A stretch of DNA of 24,752 nucleotides from Christensenella sp. UBA1214 (GTDB lineage Bacteria > Bacillota > Clostridia > Christensenellales > CAG-138), in assembly GCA_002309375.1 (NCBI GenBank), contig DBXK01000043.1, forward strand, positions 15,998-40,749. The letters run 5' to 3'. The translations under genes were made by a program, and so were the position numbers. Positions 16,177 to 22,533 of the stretch are shown here, one piece after another; positions within the stretch are counted from its first letter, which is position 1, and each line of letters opens with the position of its first letter. The notes beneath the pieces were generated by a model. The model made no database searches. It saw only the letters and a list, made by a program, of their open reading frames with translations, and was not told where the DNA came from.

Positions 16177-16195
16177 TCTGCAAATAACCTATAAA

Positions 16196-16234
16196 ACGAA
16201 AATGCGCGCCGCCTGCACGGTGCGCATTTTTCGT
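16196..16234. terminator. Bidirectional terminator between convergent genes
   Basis: AAAATGCGC (16199-16207) and GCGCATTTT (16222-16230) pair, extended by CGA/TCG with one bulge. T-rich sequence lies on both outer sides. It serves the dockerin gene (plus) and the MerR gene (minus). Confidence 0.88.
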
Positions 16235-16251
16235 CTTTGTTTCTCTTTGCT

Positions 16252-16656
16252 TTATTTATCGCTTTTCGACTTCGTTTTCGGCATTGACCGTATCGCATCG
16301 CGGACGAATGCGGCTGTACCGTCGCCGCCCGCTGCGTCGATATTGGCTTTGAAGCGTTCGTCCCCGACGTACATTTCGCCGAGTCCCGCGAGGATCTCAT
16401 CGGTGCAGGTATAGAAATTCGCGGTGATGATCGCCTTGAGCTCCGCGACGGCAGCGTGCGCTTCCCTGCCGGCGGGATCGGCGCCTTCTGCCCTGAGAGC
16501 GCCGAATCTTGCGAAATGCACCGTCAGCAGCGCGGCTTTATCGGCCTCATTGCCGCCAGGACGCTGTTCATATTCCCGCCAGGCGGCGGTATCGCCCCAT
16601 TTTTCCCTCGCTTCCGCGCGATACTGTTCATAATCCTTGTTTCCGATCTCAGACAT
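16252..16656 (-). CDS. Internal in-frame start giving a free TipAS-like ligand-binding protein
   Basis: Met110 of the MerR protein (ATG 16656-16654, MSEIGNKDYEQYR) is preceded by a perfect AAGGAGG (16671-16665) at 8-base spacing, as good as the signal for the full-length start. Translation here would give a 134-residue protein containing only the ligand domain, matching in size and boundary the TipAS product made from an internal start of Streptomyces tipA. Whether it is used is inference, although codons for an unneeded AAGGAGG would be a coincidence. Confidence 0.55.
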   Translation of the reverse strand: MSEIGNKDYEQYRAEAREKWGDTAAWREYEQRPGGNEADKAALLTVHFARFGALRAEGADPAGREAHAAVAELKAIITANFYTCTDEILAGLGEMYVGDERFKANIDAAGGDGTAAFVRDAIRSMPKTKSKSDK

Positions 16657-16983
16657 ATCCGTTTCCTCCTTCAGCATATCCCGGGCGATCTCAATGAGCT
16701 GTGAGAGCCGTTCTTTGCGCAGCTCCATAAGCCTGATGCGATCCCGCAGCGCCTCCTTCGGATCGAACGCCGGCGCATCCAATATTCCCTTGATTTCCGC
16801 AAGCGGGAATTCCAGCTCGCGGAAAAGCAGGATCGCCTGCAGCCGCCCGAGCGAAGCTTCGTCATAGAGCCGATAGCCCGCTTCCGTGACTGCGGCGGGC
16901 GGGAGCAGCCCGATCGCATCCCAATGGCGGAGCATGCGTATGCTGACGCCGAAAGCCTTGCTGACTTCGCCGATCGTTTTCAT
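16252..16983 (-). CDS. MerR family regulator with TipAS ligand-binding domain
   Basis: A 243-residue TipAL-type regulator. Residues 1-70 are the MerR winged helix-turn-helix (IGEVSKAFGVSIRMLRHWDAIGLL, then GYRLYDEASLGRLQAILLFRELEFPL). Residues about 70-108 form the coiled dimerisation helix. Residues about 115-243 match the all-helical TipAS drug-recognition domain (YEQYRAEAREKWGDTAAWREYEQR, later FYTCTDEILAGLGEMYVGDERFKANID). TipAL homologues activate genes on binding thiopeptides or other hydrophobic compounds. AAGGAGG (16991-16997) is 7 bases before the ATG. The promoter has the 19-bp spacer and dyad expected for MerR autoregulation. No efflux gene is adjacent in this window, so the regulon is unknown. 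Confidence 0.93.
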   Translation of the reverse strand: MKTIGEVSKAFGVSIRMLRHWDAIGLLPPAAVTEAGYRLYDEASLGRLQAILLFRELEFPLAEIKGILDAPAFDPKEALRDRIRLMELRKERLSQLIEIARDMLKEETDMSEIGNKDYEQYRAEAREKWGDTAAWREYEQRPGGNEADKAALLTVHFARFGALRAEGADPAGREAHAAVAELKAIITANFYTCTDEILAGLGEMYVGDERFKANIDAAGGDGTAAFVRDAIRSMPKTKSKSDK

Positions 16984-17006
16984 TCGATCGCCTCCTTTCG
17001 ATTGCC

Positions 17007-17037
17007 ATTATAGACCGTGACAGCGTGTGAGGGTCAA
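17007..17037 (-). promoter_or_regulatory. MerR-type promoter (19-bp spacer) with dyad operator
   Basis: On the minus strand: TTGACC (17037-17032), a 19-bp spacer and perfect TATAAT (17012-17007). The interval 17013-17035 is an imperfect 23-base dyad, GACC-T-ACA---TGT-A-GGTC, filling the spacer. This over-long spacer filled by a dyad is the classic target that MerR proteins untwist to activate transcription. Confidence 0.85.
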
Positions 17038-17056
17038 TACCTTTTTTGAAAAAACA

Positions 17057-17086
17057 ACAAAAAACGGGACCGCTGTGCGATCCCGA
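17057..17086 (-). terminator. Intrinsic terminator of rpmE
   Basis: CGGGA and TCCCG (ends at 17065-17069 and 17081-17085) enclose an inner stem with a 3-base loop. On the minus strand it is followed by TTTTTTGTTGTTTTTT. It lies 8 bases after the rpmE stop. Confidence 0.9.
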
Positions 17087-17093
17087 ATTTTGC

Positions 17094-17294
17094 TTACTTC
17101 ATGCCGTAGCGCTTCTTGAACTTATCCACGCGTCCGCCGCTGTCGACCAGCTTCTGACGGCCGGTGTAGAAGGGGTGGCACTTGGAGCAGATTTCGACCT
17201 TGAGCTCGCCCTTGACGGAACCGCTCTTGAAGGTCTCACCGCAGGCACAGCGAACGATGCTCTCGCCGTAGGAAGGATGGATGTCCTTTTTCAT
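17094..17294 (-). CDS. rpmE: 50S ribosomal protein L31, zinc-binding form
   Basis: A 66-residue ribosomal protein of the large subunit. [11 protein letters not shown] is the canonical start, and the C-x-C ... C-x-x-C ligands (Cys16, Cys18, Cys36, Cys39 in RCACGETF and [15 protein letters not shown]) mark the zinc-containing paralogue. A longer frame from 17366 is rejected because ATG 17294 has AGGAG 6 bases upstream and gives the family's exact N-terminus. It is monocistronic, with a promoter at 17377-17406, a structured leader and its own terminator. Confidence 0.98.
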   Translation of the reverse strand: MKKDIHPSYGESIVRCACGETFKSGSVKGELKVEICSKCHPFYTGRQKLVDSGGRVDKFKKRYGMK

Positions 17295-17370
17295 AGCTTT
17301 CTCCTGAATTTTTGGGCCGGGCACCGCCCCGCCGCAGAACTCTTGGCGATGTAACAGCATCACCAAGGCA
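17295..17370 (-). ncRNA. Structured leader of rpmE, candidate L31 autoregulatory element
   Basis: The predicted transcript starts near 17370. Its first bases form a perfect 10-bp stem on the minus strand, CTTGGTGATG and CATCGCCAAG (17367-17358 and 17351-17342, one G-U), with loop CTGTTA. A GC-rich second hairpin (GGGC-GGT-GCCC) follows before AGGAG. Such leaders, which bind their own ribosomal protein, are known for many r-protein genes. I cannot confirm membership of a described L31 leader family. Confidence 0.4.
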
Positions 17371-17376
17371 AACGCT

Positions 17377-17406
17377 ATTCTATCATAGACGAAAATAAAA
17401 AAGCAA
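17377..17406 (-). promoter_or_regulatory. Sigma-A promoter for rpmE
   Basis: On the minus strand: TTGCTT (17406-17401), an 18-bp spacer and TAGAAT (17382-17377) preceded by TGA as an extended -10. Confidence 0.7.
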
Positions 17407-17454
17407 GCCCAAATTTAAAAAAAGTGCAATATATTTTGAAAAACAGCAGGATCA

Positions 17455-17483
17455 TTTGCAGAACACGCTAATTATGGTATAAT
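17455..17483 (+). promoter_or_regulatory. Sigma-A promoter for the orphan lipoprotein
   Basis: TTTGCA (17455-17460), a 17-bp spacer and perfect TATAAT (17478-17483), with extended -10 TGG. Confidence 0.75.
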
Positions 17484-17565
17484 GCAAATGTATCCGGCAA
17501 GCAATGCATCGGATTATTAGAACACAAAACTTCTGATTATACTTTTGAAAGGGGGAATATTGGTA

Positions 17566-18432
17566 ATGAAAAACGATAGATATTCGGCGAAAAAATCAGA
17601 CAGCAGGCGTGGTGCCGCACTAAATCATCGGAGAATGAACGGTGCAGCGCTGCTTGCAATGATCCTTTTTGCAGCATTCCTAATGACTGCGCTTCCGGGT
17701 TGTTCCACAAAGGGCACTGCCACAGATAACGAGCAAGAGAAAACGGATGAAACTTCGGAAGAATCATCAAAGGAACCGACAGCAACAGCGATGCCGAAAC
17801 CCACAGAGTCAGCGACGGCGGAACCGACGGAAGAGCCGAGTTCGGTTCCGACAGCAACGCCGCTGCCGGATGGATGGTTTATTGATCCAAGGGGTATCAT
17901 CCCTACAAGCGTTGAGATCGTTGTTCCGGAACTGGCGGTTATGAATAATCCACATCCGCTGGTCCTTCAGCAAAATGTCAGCTGGTGTATTACAAGAATA
18001 GACGGGAAAGCGGTCCTCCAGCGATGGACACGCTCGGGATCAATGAAGCAATGGGAAGTTCCCGAAGAATTTATCAATATGTACTCTATCCAAGCCAGCG
18101 CAGCGGAAAACTCAGATGATGTTTCTCTTTTCGGCTATAGATACGCTCATAATTATGATGACTGTCTCTACTATACCGAAATGCAGGGCGGGTATCTGTT
18201 CATTGACTCAAATTCGCAATGTGATGTAATCGACGGAATCCTATTTGCAACAAACGACGGCAGGGCCATATGGTATTTATGGGAGGAAAACAAATACAAA
18301 GTACATGATTTCGGTGATGCATTGGTTTCGGTAGATAGTGATGCATTTATAATTGTTAACAGAAACGGCTCGGAGGAGTGGTATCAGCTAAATACCACAA
18401 CTTGGGAAGAAAGAGACTTTGAAACAAAGTAG
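17566..18432 (+). CDS. Orphan lipoprotein with Thr/Pro/Glu-rich linker
   Basis: A 288-residue predicted lipoprotein. A basic, 24-residue N-terminal extension (MKNDRYSAKKSDSRRGAAL) precedes a hydrophobic core ending in lipobox LPGC, with Cys46 lipidated. Residues about 50-105 are a disordered Thr/Pro/Glu/Ser stalk. The globular part (about 108-288) has beta-rich units such as VSWCITRIDGKAVLQRW and GGYLFIDSNSQCDVIDGILF, with W/Y-ending repeats suggesting a partial propeller-like fold. No known family is recognised. ATG 17566 was chosen with AAAGGGGG upstream; the frame's earlier TTG lacks one. The gene is visibly AT-richer (some 60-base blocks near 35%) than its neighbours, suggesting transfer or relaxed selection. 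It is flanked by its own promoter and terminator. Confidence 0.75.
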   Translation: MKNDRYSAKKSDSRRGAALNHRRMNGAALLAMILFAAFLMTALPGCSTKGTATDNEQEKTDETSEESSKEPTATAMPKPTESATAEPTEEPSSVPTATPLPDGWFIDPRGIIPTSVEIVVPELAVMNNPHPLVLQQNVSWCITRIDGKAVLQRWTRSGSMKQWEVPEEFINMYSIQASAAENSDDVSLFGYRYAHNYDDCLYYTEMQGGYLFIDSNSQCDVIDGILFATNDGRAIWYLWEENKYKVHDFGDALVSVDSDAFIIVNRNGSEEWYQLNTTTWEERDFETK

Positions 18433-18458
18433 AGAGCAGCAGACTCTCAAATAAAGAG

Positions 18459-18500
18459 AACTCCGCTTACCGGATACTAATCCCGATAAGCGGAGTTTTT
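18459..18500. terminator. Bidirectional terminator between convergent genes
   Basis: AACTCCGCTTA (18459-18469) and TAAGCGGAGTT (18487-18497) form a perfect 11-bp stem with a 17-base loop, followed by TTTT on the plus strand. On the minus strand it lies past the ECF operon's last gene and is followed by CTCTTTATTT. Confidence 0.88.
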
Positions 18501-18565
18501 TACTGAAATCAATATCAAATAAGTCTTATTGCCGGTGGTCCGCAATATTGACAGACAGCCTTCGT

Positions 18566-19372
18566 TCAGCGGAACACTCCGTGCTTGAGCTTTATCCGCG
18601 CGAGCTTGTTGAGAAGCGGTTTTGCGAGCACGAGAAGGAAGAAAACGGTCGCGCCGGCGAGGATCAGGTTGAACGGCAGGCCGGAGGCATAGGCGGCGGC
18701 AAACGCCGCAAGGTTGAAATTCTGCCCCGCCATGAAGACGTACGCGGTGTCCATGATCAGTCCGTAAACGAGCACGCTCGCCGCCGCGCCGAAGAGCATC
18801 AACAGGAAAAGCTGCAGCTTCGATTTGATCTCGCTTCTGAAAAGGATCCCGGCGAGGAACCCGACGAGGCCGAGCGCGAACATCTGGTAGGGCGTCCAGG
18901 GGCCTTGGCCGAAGAACATATTGGAAACGAACGCCGTCAGCGCGCCGGTGACGAAGCCGGCCTCGAACCCGAGCGAACAGCCCGCGATGATCACGATCGC
19001 GACGACGGGCTTGAACTGCGGCAGCATATAGAACGCCGCGCGCCCCGCAACGCCAAGAGCGACCATCACGGCAACGAGCGTCAGCTCCCTTGCCCGGGGG
19101 CGGCGCTTTTCGAAAACGAGCAGGAACGGCAGCACCGAGAAGAGGATGATCAGCGCGGAGACGATGTAATACTGCCTGTCCTGCCAGCCGATCAGCCCGA
19201 CGGCGATCACGGACGGCACGAAAACGAGCAGCAGCACCGCAGTCACGATCCTGCGAAGGCGCGCGCGCTTTTTCTCCGCCGCATCCTGTTCGGCGCGGAG
19301 AAGCTCGGCGGCCGCGATGCGGTCCGCTTCAAGCGTCGGCGCGATATTCGGTTTTGCCGAAAGCTCAGTCAT
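18566..19372 (-). CDS. ECF transporter S component, probable corrinoid-type
   Basis: A 268-residue membrane protein, last gene of the operon. Residues 1-40 are cytosolic and Ala/Arg/Glu rich; two extra helices (about 41-62 and 69-88) precede the S-component core (about 97-265, five to six helices). The core carries FYMLPQFKPVVAIVIIAGCS and FVSNMFFGQGPWTPYQMFALGLVGFLAG. The 'F-PQFKP' and 'NMFFGQGPWTP-QM' motifs recur in S components found beside DUF4430 genes and in the cobalamin-type (CbrT-like) group. It would bind substrate in the membrane and topple with the EcfT-EcfA module. It overlaps ecfA by 8 bases. The substrate is inferred from context: the operon encodes intrinsic-factor-like proteins. 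Riboflavin, biotin and thiamine S-component hallmarks are not seen. Confidence 0.85.
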   Translation of the reverse strand: MTELSAKPNIAPTLEADRIAAAELLRAEQDAAEKKRARLRRIVTAVLLLVFVPSVIAVGLIGWQDRQYYIVSALIILFSVLPFLLVFEKRRPRARELTLVAVMVALGVAGRAAFYMLPQFKPVVAIVIIAGCSLGFEAGFVTGALTAFVSNMFFGQGPWTPYQMFALGLVGFLAGILFRSEIKSKLQLFLLMLFGAAASVLVYGLIMDTAYVFMAGQNFNLAAFAAAYASGLPFNLILAGATVFFLLVLAKPLLNKLARIKLKHGVFR

Positions 19373-21050
19373 TATTCACGAAACTGCCGCCGAGAGCGGC
19401 GATGATCTCGTTCGCGGTGACGGCGCCGGGGATGATGCCCCTTGCGATGCGTCCCGCTGCGGTGGTATAGAAGCTGTTGCCCGCGAGCACGTCGCGCGGG
19501 GCGCCTTCCGCGATCACGCCGCCGTTGAAGAACATTGCGAGGCGGTCGGCATATTCGGCGCAGAATTCGATATCGTGGGAAACGAGCACGACGGCCGTGC
19601 CCTCCGCGCAGAGCCTTCTCAGCATCGCGCCGAAGCGCGCCTTGAAGAAAGCGTCCATGCCTTTCGTCGCCTCGTCGAGGAAGAGCACGCGGGGCTTGGG
19701 GAGCAGCAGCTTCGCGATCGCCGCGCGCTGCAGCTCGCCGCCGCTGATATCGTATGGATTGCGGTCGAGCACGGATCCGAGCTCCATCAGCTCCGTGACC
19801 TCGGAGAAGCGCTCCTTCGGAAGCTTGAACCGTTTGATCACGGCGTTCAGCTCCTCGCGGATGCTGTCCTTCACGAAGCCGAGGCGCGGGTTCTGGAAGA
19901 GCACGGCGACGGTTTCGCCGAGGCGCTTTTCATCCGGGATCGAAAAGATGTTTTTGCCTTCGAACAGCACCTTCCCGCGGTAGGGGCGGGAAAGCCCGCT
20001 CGCGGCCATGATCGCCGTCGTTTTGCCTGCGCCGTTGCCGCCCATGATGCAGAAAAGCTCGCCCTCGCGGACGGAAAAGCTCGCGCCTTTGAGGATATCG
20101 GGAGCGCTGCGCTCATAGCGGAAGAAGAGCTCGCGCGCCTCGAGGATCGGCTTTTCGGCTTTTTTGCCGGGCATTGCGGCTTTGGAGGAAGGCTCTGTTA
20201 TAAGCTCGGCTTTCGCTTCCCCGATGCGGTTTTCGAGCCAGCGGCGGCCTTCGCGGACGGTGAGGGGCATTTCTTCGGGGGAAGCCCCGCCGCAGGCGGC
20301 GCAGCAGGTCATCGCCGTCGGGAGCACGGCCGCGAATTCAGGAGCGGTGCGGAAAATTTCGGCGCAGCCGCGCGGGCTGCCCGCATGGAAAATACTGCCG
20401 TCACGCATGAAAACGACGTCATCCACGAGCGGGAAAAGCATTTCCGTGCGGTGCTCGGTCACGACGATCGTGGTGCCGAGTTCCTTGTTGATCCGCTCGA
20501 GCGTATCGAAGAATTCGCCGGCGGCGATCGGATCGAGCTGGGAGGTCGGTTCATCGAGGAGCAGGAGCTTCGGCTGCATGACCATCACGGCGGCAAGGCA
20601 GAGAAGCTGCTTCTGACCGCCGGAGAGCTCCGAAACGTTTTTATCGTACCAGCTCTGGATGCCGAAGAAATTCGCCATCTCCGCAACGCGCACGCGCATC
20701 GTCCGCTGATCGGCGCCGAGGTTTTCGAGGCCGAACGCGAGCTCGTGCCAAACCTTGTCCGTCACGATCTGCATCTCGGGATCCTGCATCACGAAGCCGA
20801 TCTCCGCCGCCTGCCGCCTTTCGGGGAGCGCTTCGATTGGCTCGCCCTCGAAGAAGACGGCGCCGCCGACTTTTCCGTAAGGCGCGATTGCGGGCTTCAG
20901 CCGCCTCAGAAGGGTCGATTTCCCGCAGCCGGAGGGACCGGCGATCAGCACGAAGGAACCCTCATGAATATCGAGACTGACGCCCGAAAGGGCGGGGGAA
21001 TTTGCTCCGGGATATGTGAAATTCAGATCTTTGATCTCAACAAGCGCCAT
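19365..21050 (-). CDS. ECF transporter ATPase, fused EcfA1-EcfA2
   Basis: A 561-residue tandem ABC ATPase energising the S component. The first half has Walker A GPSGCGKST (38-46), Q-loop VMQDPEMQIV (87-96), signature LSGGQKQLLCLA (about 142-153) and Walker B LLLLDEPTSQLD. The second half (from about residue 305) has Walker A GGNGAGKTT, Q-loop LFQNPRLGFV, signature ISGGELQRAAIAKLL and Walker B VLFLDEATKGMD with H-loop VSHD. The 'QDPE' and 'QNP' Q-loops are typical of ECF A subunits. In many Firmicutes A1 and A2 are separate genes; here they are one polypeptide with a Cys- and charge-rich linker (about 240-300, PTAMTCCAACGGASPEEMP). AGAGG lies 8 bases before the ATG. The gene overlaps ecfT by 28 bases and the S component by 8. 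Confidence 0.95.
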   Translation of the reverse strand: MALVEIKDLNFTYPGANSPALSGVSLDIHEGSFVLIAGPSGCGKSTLLRRLKPAIAPYGKVGGAVFFEGEPIEALPERRQAAEIGFVMQDPEMQIVTDKVWHELAFGLENLGADQRTMRVRVAEMANFFGIQSWYDKNVSELSGGQKQLLCLAAVMVMQPKLLLLDEPTSQLDPIAAGEFFDTLERINKELGTTIVVTEHRTEMLFPLVDDVVFMRDGSIFHAGSPRGCAEIFRTAPEFAAVLPTAMTCCAACGGASPEEMPLTVREGRRWLENRIGEAKAELITEPSSKAAMPGKKAEKPILEARELFFRYERSAPDILKGASFSVREGELFCIMGGNGAGKTTAIMAASGLSRPYRGKVLFEGKNIFSIPDEKRLGETVAVLFQNPRLGFVKDSIREELNAVIKRFKLPKERFSEVTELMELGSVLDRNPYDISGGELQRAAIAKLLLPKPRVLFLDEATKGMDAFFKARFGAMLRRLCAEGTAVVLVSHDIEFCAEYADRLAMFFNGGVIAEGAPRDVLAGNSFYTTAAGRIARGIIPGAVTANEIIAALGGSFVNND

Positions 21051-21928
21051 TTCAAAGCCTCTTCAAGATACATGATGGTCGGGATCAGCAGCGTCAGCGC
21101 ATAAACTGCGCAGGCGGCGATAAAGAGCGGAGTGACTGCATTCAGCTTAAAGGACGGGAAGAACCGGACGCTGAAGACGCGGAAACCGGCGGCAAGCCCC
21201 GTGGCGAGGATCCCTGCGGCGATAAGCGCGCCGATCGCGGCATCGCGTCCGTCGAAACGGTAATTGGCGAAGCTCTTTCGCGGGTGCAGGCCGTAGCCGC
21301 GCGCGCGCATCGAATCCGCCGTGGTGACGGAGCTTTCGAGCGCCCAGGTGATCAGCGCGGAGAGGATCGAAAGCCCGTTCCGCGCTTTTTTGAAGATGTT
21401 GCGGCTGTGCGTTCCGGCACCGGCTCCCCTCTGGGCAAGGGCGATCCTGCCCGCCTGCTTTGTGAAGAGCGGCACGAAGCGCAGTGCCATGGAGATGATC
21501 AGCGAGAGCGACGGCGCGAAGCGGCCGGTCAGATAGATGATCTTATCGGCGGTGAAAACCGCGTTGAAGCAGGAAAACCAGGTGATGACCGCGCCGAGCA
21601 TCAGCGCAGAAGCCGCGCCGTAGAGGATCGATTCGAGCGTGATCGGATTATAACGGAAGTAAAAAAGTATCGTAACGCCGCCGTGATTGAAGATCGGGTT
21701 CAGAATCGCAGTCAGCAGCATCACGGGGAGGACGAATTTCAAAAGCGGGCCGAACGCCTTCTTCCCGCGGAGCAGGAAGAGCCAGACGAGCGCCGCAAAA
21801 AAAGAAATGCCCGTCAGCACGGGGTGCATCAGGAGCATCGGCATAATGAGGGCAAAGGCAAAGAAAACGAACGCGACGATCGGGTTCACCGTTGAAAAGC
21901 TGTCTCTTTGATCGGTTTCGTATGCCAT
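21023..21928 (-). CDS. ECF transporter transmembrane (T) component
   Basis: A 301-residue integral membrane protein that couples the ATPase pair to the S component. It has about six to eight hydrophobic helices. MALRFVPLFTKQAGRIALAQRGAGAG and TWALESSVTTADSMRARGYG carry the two short A-R-G type coupling-helix motifs (QRG and ARG) by which EcfT docks into the ATPases. The segment ILNPIFNHGGVTILF is also typical of the family. It starts 10 bases after the DUF4430 gene and overlaps ecfA, so it is translated as part of the same operon. Confidence 0.93.
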   Translation of the reverse strand: MAYETDQRDSFSTVNPIVAFVFFAFALIMPMLLMHPVLTGISFFAALVWLFLLRGKKAFGPLLKFVLPVMLLTAILNPIFNHGGVTILFYFRYNPITLESILYGAASALMLGAVITWFSCFNAVFTADKIIYLTGRFAPSLSLIISMALRFVPLFTKQAGRIALAQRGAGAGTHSRNIFKKARNGLSILSALITWALESSVTTADSMRARGYGLHPRKSFANYRFDGRDAAIGALIAAGILATGLAAGFRVFSVRFFPSFKLNAVTPLFIAACAVYALTLLIPTIMYLEEALKWRLLRSKI

Positions 21929-21938
21929 TATTTGAAGC

Positions 21939-22508
21939 TTATTTATCGAAATAGGCGCCGACGTCGCGGCCGAAATCGCAGGTATAATGCCATTCGATCG
22001 CGTCGCCGTCCTTCACGATGTATTTACTGCAGCCGTAATTCGGGAAAACGCCGTTGACGGAATAGGTCCAGCCGCTGCCCTCGCCGCAGTCGAATTCATA
22101 AAGGTTATGGATGCCTTCGACATACGCGCTTTCGTAAACGGGGGTGTAGGTCGCTTCCATATGGATGCCGCGCGCCGCCGTTTCGCGCACGAGGACGTCG
22201 TAAACGGAATCGCCTTCATTGAAATTGACGGTGATCTTTTCGAGGATGACGCCGTCCTCCGGAAGCACGTCGAGCTTGTCCGCGTCGAAATCGTCCATGT
22301 TTTCGAGGATCTTCGTGCACTCGATATAGAGCGTGCAGGTATTAGCTTCATCCGCCGGTGGAGGCGGCGCGAAGAGCGAACAGCCGGAAGCGCAGAGGAT
22401 GATCAGCGCTGCGAGAGCAAAAGCAAAGGCCGCGCGAAACACGCGGCGCAGAGCGGCGCTCTTTTTGCTTTGAAAGTTCGGATTATTAAGAAATCTGTGG
22501 TTTACCAT
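21939..22508 (-). CDS. DUF4430 lipoprotein (transcobalamin/intrinsic-factor beta-domain-like)
   Basis: A 189-residue lipoprotein. The long basic N-terminus (MVNHRFLNNPNFQSKKSAAL) is followed by a hydrophobic helix ending in lipobox ASGC (Cys43). Residues about 57-178 form one DUF4430 domain: NFNEGDSVYDVLVRETAARG, then GEGSGWTYSVNGVFPNYGCSKY and VKDGDAIEWHYT. In animals this domain is the C-terminal half of intrinsic factor and transcobalamin, which closes over the bound cobalamin. Five cysteines (58, 64, 141, 160, 177) lie in the mature domain, so disulfides are possible. It would sit on the outer face of the membrane next to the ECF transporter. No clear Shine-Dalgarno sequence precedes the ATG; the upstream gene's end (GGGAG) and the palindrome GTGAAGCTTCAC (22522-22533) lie between, so start by coupling is possible. 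Confidence 0.88.
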   Translation of the reverse strand: MVNHRFLNNPNFQSKKSAALRRVFRAAFAFALAALIILCASGCSLFAPPPPADEANTCTLYIECTKILENMDDFDADKLDVLPEDGVILEKITVNFNEGDSVYDVLVRETAARGIHMEATYTPVYESAYVEGIHNLYEFDCGEGSGWTYSVNGVFPNYGCSKYIVKDGDAIEWHYTCDFGRDVGAYFDK

Positions 22509-22521
22509 GGAAAAAGCGAAT

Positions 22522-22533
22522 GTGAAGCTTCAC
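22522..22533. repeat. 12-base perfect palindrome at a gene junction
   Basis: GTGAAGCTTCAC spans the stop codon of the stalk gene and precedes the DUF4430 start. As RNA it could form only a very short hairpin between the GGGAG at the stalk gene's end and the next ATG. Its role is unknown. Confidence 0.4.

Noticed and set aside
19317..21104. 595-codon open frame on the plus strand
   Set aside because: Antisense to the fused ecfA gene, which has two complete sets of ABC motifs. The plus-strand translation is Arg/His/Glu-rich shadow sequence.
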